From Pelecanus crispus (lineage: Eukaryota; Chordata; Aves; Pelecaniformes; Pelecanidae), in the NCBI RefSeq assembly GCF_030463565.1, contig NC_134649.1, forward strand, positions 1,126,001-1,190,000: a stretch of DNA of 64,000 bases, in the 5' to 3' direction. This document shows, one piece after another, positions 12,701-24,700 of the stretch (position 1 is its first letter; the number at the start of each line of letters is the position of its first letter). The notes under the pieces are model-generated. The model saw only the letters and a list, made by a program, of their open reading frames with translations. It made no database searches and was not told the DNA's origin. Made by a program: the position numbers and the translations under genes.

Positions 12701-15700
12701 GCGCGCTGCGCCTCGTCGCGCTGCTGCACGACCCGCAACAAGTGGCAAAACCGTGCACCCCTGAGTTTCTAGCCAGCTGTCGCCACACCAGCCCTGACCA
12801 GCGCCGCATGGTGGAAAAGTGTCTCACCCACGGCAGAGGATGGTGATGGAGGATGATGCATCGCTCCTCCATAAAAGTGATGACGGAGGAGCCGCCCGCT
12901 CTGCGGGTAACATTCCTTAACCGAGAGCCTGGGTGGTTTTCACACCAATTTCCACAATTACCGCCACGTCCTTGAAACGCAGCGTTTATCCCAAACAGCA
13001 CGCACAGGCTCTTGGGGAAGCGTAAGCACGCTGAAGACAAAACATGCCGCTTGCAGGACGGCCGCTTACCCGACTCGGAGCTCTCGCAGTCCTGCGGGTT
13101 GCACTTCTGGGTGCTCTCGGGCCAGGGCTCGTGGTCGCAGAGGCTGCTGTCCTCCTCGGCCAGCCCCGTCTTGGTGTTGATGCACTTGACCTGGCGCCGC
13201 TGGATGCCCCCGCCGCAGGGAGCTGTGCACTGCGGGAGCGGGGCAGCCCCGTCAGCCCCGGGGGGGACCCATCCCGTGCCCCAAGGAGCCCCCCCCAGTG
13301 CCGCGCTGTGCCGGCAGCACCAGAGCCCGGGAGGGTTTTATTGCAGTAGCCCCCGGTTTGGTTTTGAGGGTTGGGTTCCCCCCCCATTCCTTGCATTCCT
13401 GGCTGAACATGAGCCAGCAGTGTGCCCAGGTGGCCAAGGAGGCCAACAGCATCCTGGCTTGTGTCAGGAACAGTGTGGCCAGCAGGAGCAGGGCAGGGAT
13501 CGTCCCCCTGTGCTCGGCGCTGGGGAGGCCACACCTGGAATGCTGTGTCCAGTTGTGGGCCCCTCGGCACAAGGAGGACATTGGGGTGCTGGAGCGTGTC
13601 CAGAGAAGGGCAGCGGAGCTGGGGCAGGGTCTGGAGCACAGGGCTGGTGGGGAGCGGCTGAGGGAGCTGGGGGTGTTCAGCCTGGAGAAGAGGAGGCTGA
13701 GGGGAGACCTGATCGCTCTGCAGCTCCTGGCAGGAGGGGGCAGGGAGGGGGTGTTGGGCTCTTCTCCCATGTAGTTAGCGATAGGATGAGAGAAAATGGG
13801 CTCAAGCTGTGCCAGGGGAGGCTTAGATTGGATATTAGGAAAAATTTCTTCACGGAAAGGGTGGTCAAGCATTGGAACAGGCTGCCCAGAGGGGTGGTGG
13901 AGTCCCCATCCCTGGAAGTGTTCAAAAAACGGGCAGAGGTGGCACTGGGGGACATGGTTCAGTCTGGTCTACCCTTGATTGGTTCAGTGTGGACTTGGCA
14001 GTGTAGGTTAATGGTTGGACTGGGTGATCTTAAAGGGCTTTTCCAACCTAAACGATTCTGTGATTCTATGATTTCGTGCAAAAGCCCCGTCGCGAGAAGT
14101 GTCGTGCCCCCGTCCGCGCCCGCTCACCTCTCCCCAGGAGCCCACCACCCAGGTGGTGCAGGGGTGCGTGTTGCAGGGCCGGGTGGCATTGGGTCGCAGT
14201 GCCTCCTCGCAGCGGCCCAGCTCCGGGCACGTCACCAGCCGCTCCTGCTCCCCGCCGCCGCATGACTCCGAGCACTGCCGAGACACAAGCCGTCGGAAGG
14301 GGAAGGCAGCGGCGCAAGAGAAAGGCGGACACACTCCATGCGCTGGTGTCTTAAGGAAATAATACACTGCAAACCCACCCTACAAATACATAAGCACCCA
14401 CAAAACCTGCTTCCCGGGTGGAGCGCCCGCTTTGCAGCTACTGCTGCTATTAGCGGGTGGTTTCCTTCTCGGTGCTCAAAACTGGCTGGGAGGTTCCCAG
14501 AGGCAGGAGGATCCAGCAGACCCGCTGCAAGTATCGGCTTAGATTTTGCAGGCATGTGAACAGGCAGGCTGAGCCCGCTGCTTCCCTGCCGGCAGCGATC
14601 CGGGGGTCCTGGGCGAAGCGTCTGCACGGCCGCAGGCAGCTCAGCCCCCCGGCCGCGTGCTTGCCCGGCAGCAGCTACCGAGCATTTGCTCCGGGCAAGC
14701 AAATGCCAAACGCTGGCCGAACGTGCTTCCAGGGAGAGGGAGGAAAGATAACGGCGGGCGCGAAACACCCCGTCACAGGCACGCACGCTGCGTGCGCCCA
14801 GCCAGGAGAGAAGCCGCGCTGCAATGCTCGGGGCTTGAGAGCTGCCCCGCTGCGCAGCCCGCTCGGACCCTCCCCAGCAGCCCTCACCTCTCTCCAGGAG
14901 GACGTGTACCAGTCCAGGCACGGCGCGCGCTGGCAGGGCAGCTGCGTGGGCGGCTTGTAGAGGACAGCCTGGCAGTGGAAGGGCCGCAGGAGCCTCTGGT
15001 CTCTGGTGTCAATGCAATGCACGTCCCGAACCTTCATCCCCCCGCCGCAGCTCTGGGAGCACTGGGAAAAGACACGAGCGTCACGCTGGGGAAGGGTGGC
15101 AGGGGCCGGTGCGATCCTAACCCTAACCCTAACCCTAACCCTAACCCTAACCCTAAACCCCTAACCCTAACCCAAACCCAAACCCTAACCCAAACCCCCT
15201 AACCCTAACCCCCAACCCCCTAACCCCAACCCTAACCCTAACCCCGCCGCAGCTCCGGGAGCACTGGGAAAAGACACGAGCGTCACGCTGGGAAAGGGCG
15301 GCAGGGGCCAGTGCAACCCTAACCCTAACCCTAACCCCAACCCCCTAACCCTAACCCAAACCCAAACCCAAACCCTAACCCTAACCCCCTAACCCAAACC
15401 CAAATCCAAACCCAAACCCAAACCCCTAACCCCCTAGCCCCCTAACCCCCTAACCCTAACCCTAACCCAAACCCAAACCCAAACCCCTAACCCTAACCCC
15501 TAACCCCCTAACCCTAACCCCTCCAGCAGCAGGAGGTGACCCCAGGGACACGCTCTGCTTCGGGTCGGATTGAGTTGATACTCAACCTCTTTTCACCTCT
15601 TTCTCTAGTCCGAGCTAGGGAAAAGCCCGCGCAGCGCTGAATTTGTCACTAATTTCCTTCTGAAAGCGATCGGCTTCCAGTTGTAACGGCAATAGTCTGT

Positions 15701-18700
15701 TCTTACAGCCAATGATCTCCCACCTGCACAGCCGAGGAACGGCGCCCACCCAGAGCAGGGAGGGTTGCTCCCCGCCGTTGAAGGTACCGGATTCACCCAA
15801 CCCAACTGCAAGCACCCCCCGGTAGCGCATATTGGCAAGAATGTTTTCCAGAAACTTTCAAACCCCTCTTTGCTTAGCTTTCGCAAATTCCTGCCTTTTT
15901 AACCAGCCCAAGAGCAGGAAAAATGAAAAAAATATTGCGGGATGAAGTAGTTTAAACTCTGTGGCAAGTGCAAACCTTTACCCTCCGCCTTTGTCAGCCA
16001 TGGGGCAAGAGCACGCCCCGAGAAACGCTCTAGCCACAGGGCAGGCACCGCCCGCCTTCATCTTCCTGGGGATTTTTCGGGACTCTCCCTACCGGCCGCA
16101 CGCCCGTTTACCTTACTCCAGTTCCCCATGCGCCACGACGAGCACGGTCTGAGCGAACACCTCCGAGCGGGGACGGGCTTGTTGGCGGCGGCGCAGCCGT
16201 CGTCGCTGCCGGTGCTGCAGCGCACGGTCCTCCAGATCGCGCCCACGCCGCAGGTGGCCGAGCACTGCAAGACACGAGGCAGACGGCTGATGCCCCGGAT
16301 GCCCCGTGGCCGGCTCTAGCCAAGGACAGAGCCCGCCAGCCCAGCGGAAAAGTCGCTGGGGACTGGGCTCATCGCCCCCTGCGCGGGCATCAGGAGGGGT
16401 GCCGGTAGAACCGGGGCGTGCGGCGGCAGGGCTGCGGGACGATGCGGAGAGAGGAGCTTTCCCGGAGGCCGTGCCCCGCGCTGCCTGGCAGGGGACCCAG
16501 CCCTGCAGAGAACCCCCCCCAGCCAGAGGCTCCGCTCGAACCAGTCCCACGCCAGGCAATCCTCAGTTTGGGGCAAGAAGGAGGAAACCCCTCCTCCATA
16601 ACCCATTTCAGTCGCTTCTGGTCTGGCTGGGACTGTTTTTTCTCTCCCTGTTCAGCTTTTGGCTTCCGGGAGGATTCTCACGCCGCGGCCCCGGACCCCA
16701 GCATCCCGGCCACAGCCGCCCGCAGCTCCGTGGGCAACGGGGCAGCACCGGGGATCTCTGCGGCTGGGGGTGCCTTTAGCTTTTTTGTTCTAGGCCCCTC
16801 TTAATTAGCACTGATGGCTTCAAACATTTGCCTGCTGTCTCATAAAGCTGTTTCGCGCCCTTCTTTCGCTAGCACTGCCTGTCCCCCGCTCTTTCAGTGT
16901 TAAAAGCTCCGGCAAAGATTCCTCTCCACCTGAAAGGCAGTGCCTCCACCTCTTTCGGATCCACCCCTCGCCGTCCAGACTGATCTGATTTATTTCATAG
17001 CACCTTTCCACCTTAAAAGCCTTTGTAGGGCTTTCAAAGCACGCCCGTGTGCCTCCACGTCCCCGCGGCAGAGCTCCCTCCAACGCCCCGGCTCCACGGG
17101 CAGCGTCTGAGCGATGCTCAATGCCCCTTCGCAAAGCCCACACCTGGGACTGTATTTTGCTTTTATTAAGCATTGTCCCGATCGTTACTGGGTCCCTTGT
17201 GCAGCCTTCTTAACAGGCTCCCCCAACGCTCGGTCTCGGTTTATCCGCATTGAAGGCTTGTTATTTTTGTGCTTTCTGATAAAAGCCCGTTACTGCGAAT
17301 TGCAGCAGCTATTTGTCACTGCAAATGCCGTGCAGAGAGCAGCCCCGGGACAGCTAGGCAGTAGGAGGATAGCTGATAATTGCTGATAACCCGCCGTTCG
17401 CTGCATTCAGCACAGCCCCTTCCCTTTGGTAATTTGCAGCCTTTGATGCGCCTCACGCTCGACGTTCAAATTTCTGTCATTCCGTGGCACATTTTAACAC
17501 GCTCTCTCCCGTAACACGGCAGCAGCTTGCTCCCGTGCCGGGGGGTCTCCCTGAGTGCTCAGCCCCGGCGCGGGGCTCTGCGCTTGCCTGCTCCTCCAGA
17601 GCGGGCAGGGATTTGGGTGGGCAGCACGTTCGCTGCGCGCCGTGCACGGCCACCGCCGCCCGAGCATGCGCTGCCGGCTGGTGCCCAAGGGAGCGGGACA
17701 GCACAGTCGGAGCGTGTGAGCCGTGCACTTTTTTTTGCACGCAAAGAGCCACATCCCAGAGACCAGGCAGGAGAGGGACAGGTCTCCCCTCCATACCAGC
17801 CACGTCACACTTTTAATGGGACTCAACACGTACCTCGCTCCAGTTCCCGACCTCCCAGCTGGGGATCGCAGTGGCTGCCACGGTGGTGGACGGCAGCAGC
17901 AAAGCCTCCTCCTTCTCCACCTCTTCCTTCCCCCAGAGCGGCGGTGGGGCCGGGGTGGGCTGGGACAACTCGTGCTCCCCATCGCCGAAAGCAAGCGTCC
18001 CTGGGGTCGCCCAAGGCGAGCGCTCCCCCGGCGCGGTGCTGCCGAGCGGGGAGGTCTGCTGTGCACGGGGCGATGCCGGCTCCGGGTGCCGGGACACCCC
18101 CACGGTCCCCCATGCCGGGGGGGACTCAGAGGGCGACGCTCCCGCCGGGTGCGTGGCAGGGCCGCGAGCCGGGGCCGTGGGCACGGCTGGTGCCAGGCCA
18201 TCTTGCTGGCCGAGGCCGCTGGAGAGGAGCTGGGGGGCCGGCCCGGGCACGGCGGCCAAGGACACTGCTGCTGGAAAGGCTGTAGTGGCCACCAAGGGGG
18301 CCGAGGTCAGAGACGTGGGTGTGCGGAGCGCTGGCTGCTGCCCTGCCTGCCCCGCGGGGCCCCCGTCAGCACCGGCGGGACAGGGACTCGCGGCGGGATG
18401 AGCGCTGCCGGCGCTCCTTCCCATCTCCCAGCCCGGTCCCATCTCCCAGCCCGGTCCCTGCGGGGTGGGGAAGGAAAGATCTGCCCTCTCTGTCCCACGG
18501 GTTTGCTCGTCGGCCGCCGGCGCTGCGTGCGTGCCCGCCGTCCCCTCCGGCATTTCTCCCCACCCTTCCTGCTCCTTGGTCTCGGGGGCAGCGCCGTCAG
18601 CATTACCGGTGATGATGAGACCCATTTCCCTTGAGTCTTCACGGCCTCTCCCCACAGAGCCGGCCACGTCGTGCTCCTCGCTGCCGGCGTTACCTGGCCC

Positions 18701-21700
18701 CTCTGCGCCCATATGCCCCTCACCGCTGCTCCCTGGCTCTCCCAGGCTGTCGGATGCATCGGCTGTGCCGGCGCTGCCCCTGCCAGTGGGCAGCGGTGGG
18801 GCAGGATCAGCCGGGTACGGAGCCTGGGGAGCGAGGCCATGGGCTGGAGCATCCTGCCCAGCACCAGTCCCCGTCGGCACGGCTCCCCGGGGTTCATCTG
18901 GGGGCGGGTGGTGGTGGCTGTTTGCAGAATCGTGACTCATGGTGCTCTGGGTGGGCGGGTGGTCCTCGGAGCGGGGCACAAGCGTTGCATCCTCCTCCTC
19001 ACCCATGAAGTCAGGGATGGCGTACGTGGGAACGGCTGTCCCCGCACCCTCGGGGACCACGCTCAGGAGGTCATTCGTGGCTAAACCCCCAGGCTCCATC
19101 TCTCCTTCGCTGTGCACAGGAGCAGAAGTGTTTGCTTTGCTGGTCACCATATGGTCCTCACTTGCTCCTCCTCCCGGCTTGACAGTGTGCAGGACATCAG
19201 CAGGCATCTCACGGGACCCCTCCACGTCGTTGGTGCTCAGCTCTGGCTTATGCCCCTCGCCTTTGGTCTCTTTCTCCATGAAGGGGTAGTAAGACAGATC
19301 CTCATGGAAGTTGATAAAATTATAATCGTAGTAAAAATCATCAACAAAGACGTTTCCCTTTCTGGCTGAGAAGTCCTCCTCAGTGATGATATTGTCATCA
19401 CTGGACTCCGGAATATTTGGCATTAAGGGGTTAAATTTAGCAATGTGGTTGCTGGGGATGTAATGTATTTCATTAAATATCTCTCTGCTGGAGGACCCAC
19501 TGCCAGACCAGTCCGTGTTGGTGTTGTCTAACGTTTCCTGGCACTGCAGCAAGGAGCACGTAGTTTCTGAGCTGGGTCTTTCTGCAGGGTCACAAGCGGC
19601 TCCGGTGCTGTTGCTGCAGTAAACAGGGCGCCTCTGTGTCCCGTTTCCACACGTCGCGGAGCACTGGGGAAGGAAGAGAGGCACAAACGTCAGGGATGGC
19701 AGCACGGGTGATGCAGGGTGCAGCAGGAGGAGCGGGGAAGGGGCCGGCAGCGGTGCTGCGGCAGTGCCCGTGCCCCTTGCCGGTGCTCCTCTCCAAGCTA
19801 CCGAAGCGGGTGCTCGACCCTCCCATGCACCGCGATGCTTTGGGCACAGGGAGAAGGGGCTCCACGTTGCTCTGCCGTGCTCCCACCACCCACCTGGGTC
19901 CCCAGACGTCTCCTGTGCCAGTCCCAGCTGGGGCGGGGGGGTCCCTGTACCAGAGGTCGGGAGCAGGGGCTATGGGTCACACTGGTAAGCAGTGGTTTTG
20001 TTACTGGCCCAGTCTACCTCCGGGGCTGTCTCCCCATTCAAGACCATCCCAGTGCAGGGCTGCTATTGCAGGGTACTTTGCTTGGGTGATCCTTGCCCTG
20101 CATTCCAGCCAGAAACAATTTTCCCAGGAGATGGACATTGTGAAGGGCACTGGGTAAGATGATCTCATAGCTCTCTTCCATGACCTATCGCCATGAATTA
20201 CATCCCTTCTTCTAGAAGAGAATTTTTTGAAGCAGGGAATAACAACATGGGTGTTGTCCTAGTAGGGAAAAAGCACGGGTCAATAGGGAGCTTTGTTGAG
20301 GACACCCCCTCCTCCACCATAATGGTCTCTTTGAGACTGCTCAGGATAAAAAGCAACCCACAAGCTGGAAAGGAGGACAGCAACATTTTCTGCTGGATAA
20401 GTAAATCATAGCGCTACTAGCATCACATGTGGGCTGCACAAGCCGCAGGCCGCCGCAGTTTGTGGTGACAGATGCACAGAGCGTTAGTCACGTCCATCCG
20501 AGCGCCTTATACAGCCCAGCCAAGGAGAACAAACGGCCAACAAGGCAAACAAACCCAGCAGAGGGGATTTCTGCTGAAACCCCTGCTATCTGGATGAGAA
20601 CAGATGGGCTCATGATCTTAGAGGGCCTTTCCAACCTTAGTGATTCCTAGTTTTACTGTCATTAAGAAATAATCCAGCCACCAAGCCAGGAAACATGAAA
20701 TTAATTATTACTCTGCCCTTAACTGGTTTAGTGGTGGACTTGGCAGTGCTGGGTTAATGGTTGGACTGGATGATCTGAAAGGTCTTTTCCAACCTCAACG
20801 ATTCGATGATTCTAAGGGTTTGATGCACAGCCACTAGCACGTGGAAATTAAGAGGTTAAGGTGGACAGGCAGAGCTGCCGGGCTGGGCTGGCCGGGAGAT
20901 GTGCTCCTCGAACATATATACTCCTGTATTTTGGGACTTTCTCGTCTTTGCTCAGTCCTCGCGAGGGCCGGGTGCCTGGATGGGACCTGCCCCGCTCCCC
21001 GTGCCCGTCCCGGTGGGCTCCCGGGTGGGTGCCCACCCCGCGGGACGTCCCCTCCCAGGCAGGGGCTGCCCGGAGGAGACGCTGACCCAGCACCCTGTGC
21101 CGTGCGGGCAGGAGCAGGAGTGACCCCGAGGACTGTGCCCAGCAGGAGGGACAGGCCGTAACACGGCACGGCCACCGCCGGGCACTTCCACCAGCTGCGC
21201 TACGCTGCTGAAAGAAAACATTGCTGCACATGAGCATCTGCAGGAGGGGTGTAAGCAAGCTGCTTCTCCCTGCTGGGATGGCCAAATCGGGGAAGACAGA
21301 AGTCAACTCCCGCAACATGCACCTTAAGCTAAAATTTCCCAGCAAATGCCTCCCACTCCATCCAGGAGATAAATTCCAAGTATCGAAGCTCTTGCAGGGG
21401 GAAGAAGGGGGCTTATTTGCCAAGGCTGGGTTATCAGGAAAGCCTCGGGGACACAGATAAGAAACGAAGGCTGTTAGGAGCAGGAGCACCCGGCGCTCGC
21501 AGGAGAGCTCAGCATCAAGCACACGGCTGCAGGAGCCATCCCAGCAGCCGGCACGCGGGACGTGCTCCGGCCAGCAGCAGACAGATGCTTCTGTATGCAG
21601 ACCCTCGTGCATTAATAGACAACAAATAACGCTTCTGAGTGCATTGACAGCTCCTTTGGAAAGTCCACAGAGCTGGATTACATCGCTTTAGGGTCCTTCT

Positions 21701-24700
21701 GAAGGCACTAAGTCCCAGTGTTTAAGCGCTTTGTTGGGCTGCCCAAACCGCAAATAACCCCCCCGGCTTCGCGGGCTGCCCGGGTGCTGCCAGTGCCGGG
21801 CAGGCGTACGTGCTGCCCTGCCCCAGGGTCTGCAAGTACAAAAAAGCAACAACCCCCTATTATTATTGCTGGACAGAAGGACCACATTGCTGGGAAGCTT
21901 CCAAGCCCCTCAAATTTCTCTACTTGCTGGTGGTGGTGGAAAAGGAGGAGGGCTCTCGCTTTAAGTGAAAGAAAGACAGAAAAGTTACAGATATCTCAAA
22001 ATCTTCAGCCCATTTTTCCTGGGCTCACAGATCTGTCGATATCAACGCCACAGAGGACGACTGTGCTAGCTCGGGCTGGCTCCGTGCACAGCGCAGACCC
22101 GCAGGCAATTCACGATTTTCCCTTTAAACTACAGCAGCCTTCTTTCTCAGCCCTGCAATTGTGGCTTTTGTGGGCCCCTAGAAAAATATTTCTAAATAGC
22201 TCTCATTTAGCCTTCAAATTTTCTGTTCGCATTTTTCTTCCGTTTGTTTCTTAGCAACAAGCTCAGTTCCCAGGCTCTCTCATTTCTCTCCTGATACTTG
22301 TCTTCATGCTGAACACTTTCTGAAACCACTGCTTCAATTAGGAGTTATAATTTTCTGGTTAAACCCCTCAACCTGCGGTTAAGCTGATCCATGGAAATAC
22401 AAAAATAAATAACGGCTACACAGGGTGTCCACAGACCACGGCATTTTATACATGGGGATTTTTCGGTCTCTCCCTCTCTTTTTAATAAAAATGTTGAAAA
22501 ATTTGTGATGCCCCCCCGCCATCCCCTGGGAGGGTCCTGCAGCTTCGCCCCAGCGCCGGGTCCCGCTGCCGGGGAGCAGATGCTCGCTGGCCCGCACACG
22601 CATGCACGGTGCATCCAGACCCCGGCTTGCCCCTAACACCCTGCTTCAGCAGGCAAGAATTATCTTTAAAGCTTCTGCCAAAACAAAGGGGCAGGCTTGT
22701 GGTGCTGGAAAATACATTGAAAGGTTGAAAACCTCTTGCTTCTGCCCTCCTTGCAATCAAACATGGAGCATCCTTCAGAGAGGATGGGGCAGAGCCAAAC
22801 AGCTCGGCGCTCCTTCCTCACTCTGAGACCTCCCCGTGCCAGGAAATTCCCACCCGTGTGAGCTGCTGTTACAACGTGAGCCCACAGAAACACATCCATG
22901 AGTTTTCCCTGTAAGCAGGAGCACGGCCATCACTCTTGGGCAGGCTGAGGATGGCTGGGGGCACTTTGTCCCCAGCTCCCGGCAGCTTTGCGAGGCACCG
23001 GGACCTCCCCGACGCTCCTTCTCACCTCGGACCAGTTCCCCACGGCCCACGGGGAGGGACAGGGAACCTCCCGGTGACAGGGTGCGGTGGCATCTGGCTT
23101 GGAGAGGTGCTGGCAGTCTGCTTGCTGCAAGGCCCTCTGCTCGTCCAGCCCCACGCTCTGGATGCAGAGCACCGTCCTCTTCATCAGCCCCGACTGGCCG
23201 CAGGAGGCCGAGCATTTCTGCCATTCGCCGACCCACCACCTGCGGAAACGCGGAAGGGAAAACGTCGCAGCCGGAGCGAGCGGCCGCCAGCCGGGCTCCG
23301 TCCCATGCCCCACCACGCTGAGCGCTGCGGGGCGGTGGGTTTTAGCCACCGCCAGCCAAGAGGCGTTCGGGGCCAGGAGACATGCGCCAGATGCACGCAG
23401 GCTTCAGCAGCCTGTAAGGATCAGCAGGGCCCAGGGTCGGGGGGAATTAGGATCCCAAGCGCGGCTCGTGTTCCAGCCCCAGGCCAGGGCGGCCGGCTCG
23501 AGGCTCAGGGATGGACTGGTCCCCGTGTCGTGCCAGGGATGGTCATTTGCGCAGAGGCAGAGAGGGGCTCCCGGCCCTGCCAGGGTGGTACCTCCCCGTG
23601 CGGCTCGTGCTCTGCGGACAAGCAATGCACGGCGGCGGCCGGGCAACCACAGGGATTTGGTCCCATGGACCAGTGCAGGGTCTGGGACCCGTTCTTGAGC
23701 GTGAAGGAGAGGAGCGGTGCAAAACCAGGGGCGCAAATAGCTGCACGTGTCCTGGGGGCAATCCGGCCCAGAAGTCCCCTTGACTCTGGTCACCCCCTTA
23801 GGGCAGTTTGGAGACCAAAGCTTTGCCAAGGAGCGAGGGGAAATCCAGCGGACCTGGCCGGGCAGGGCTCCTCGCTGCATGTCCTCTGCTGGTCGTCGGG
23901 GCGGGTGAGCGCATCGCAGTACCGCTCCTCCACAATGCCGGCCAGCTTCTCCACGCAGTGCACGATCTGCCGCTGCACCCCTGCGGACACACGCCAGGGC
24001 TTGGCTCGAGACGAAAATCGAACCGAGCCACCGAGCACCCTCTGCCAGCAGGCGAGGAGGGGCCCTAAGGTAAGCTTGAGCCACCAAAAACAGGGGAAAG
24101 AAAAAGAAACCACTGCTGAAACTGGAAGTGGAGAACCCAATTCTGCTGAGGCACTGATGCCCTCATGGAGCCCAACGGCACCGGTGCTCCCAGTGTACCC
24201 AGGTGCGACAAGCACAGCTGGACACCTGGTCTCAATCCGACGCGTGTGTGACGAGACCTACGGAGCTTAACTGGGCTGGAAAATGACCCTGGATACGCAG
24301 CTGCAAAGCAGGGACACCCGGGACTGGATGGATGGATCGATCACAGAATCATACACTTGTTTCGGCTGGAAAAGCCCTTTAAGATCATCCAGTCCAACCA
24401 TTAACCTACACTACCAAGCCCACCACTAAACCAGTTAAGGGGAGAGTAATAAGTTCATGTTCCTGGCTTGCTGGCTGGATTATTTATAATGAAAGTAAAA
24501 GCTAGGAATCACTAAAGTTGGAAAGGCCCTCTAAGATCATCAGCCCAACCATCAACCCAACACCCTCATGCCCACTAAACCATGTCCCCAAGTGCCACCT
24601 CTGCCCGTTTTTTGAACCCCTCCAGGGATGGGGACTCCCCCACCTCTCTGGGCAGCCTGTTCCAATGCTTGACTACCCTTTCCGTGAAGAAATTTTTCCT

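Larger units (their letters stand above)
776..13069 (-). other. ADAMTS7: ADAMTS7 intron 23
   Basis: This 12.3-kb intron holds a three-copy 17-bp repeat (about 1624), a minisatellite (1750-2074), an exact 19-bp minisatellite (5871-6079), CR1 copies at 3310-4186 and 8596-9026, and a solo LTR (11950-12514). AT-rich islands at about 5345-5720, 7560-7890 and 9660-9930 stand out from the GC-rich surroundings and could be conserved noncoding DNA. I see no exon or RNA gene. Confidence 0.85.

Noticed and set aside
14657-15202. Open frame ending in [10 protein letters not shown]
   Set aside because: Translation of the telomeric CCCTAA repeat, antisense to ADAMTS7.
15116-15526. A true chromosome end
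   Set aside because: The repeats are degenerate, short and inside a gene whose exons continue on both sides, so this is interstitial.
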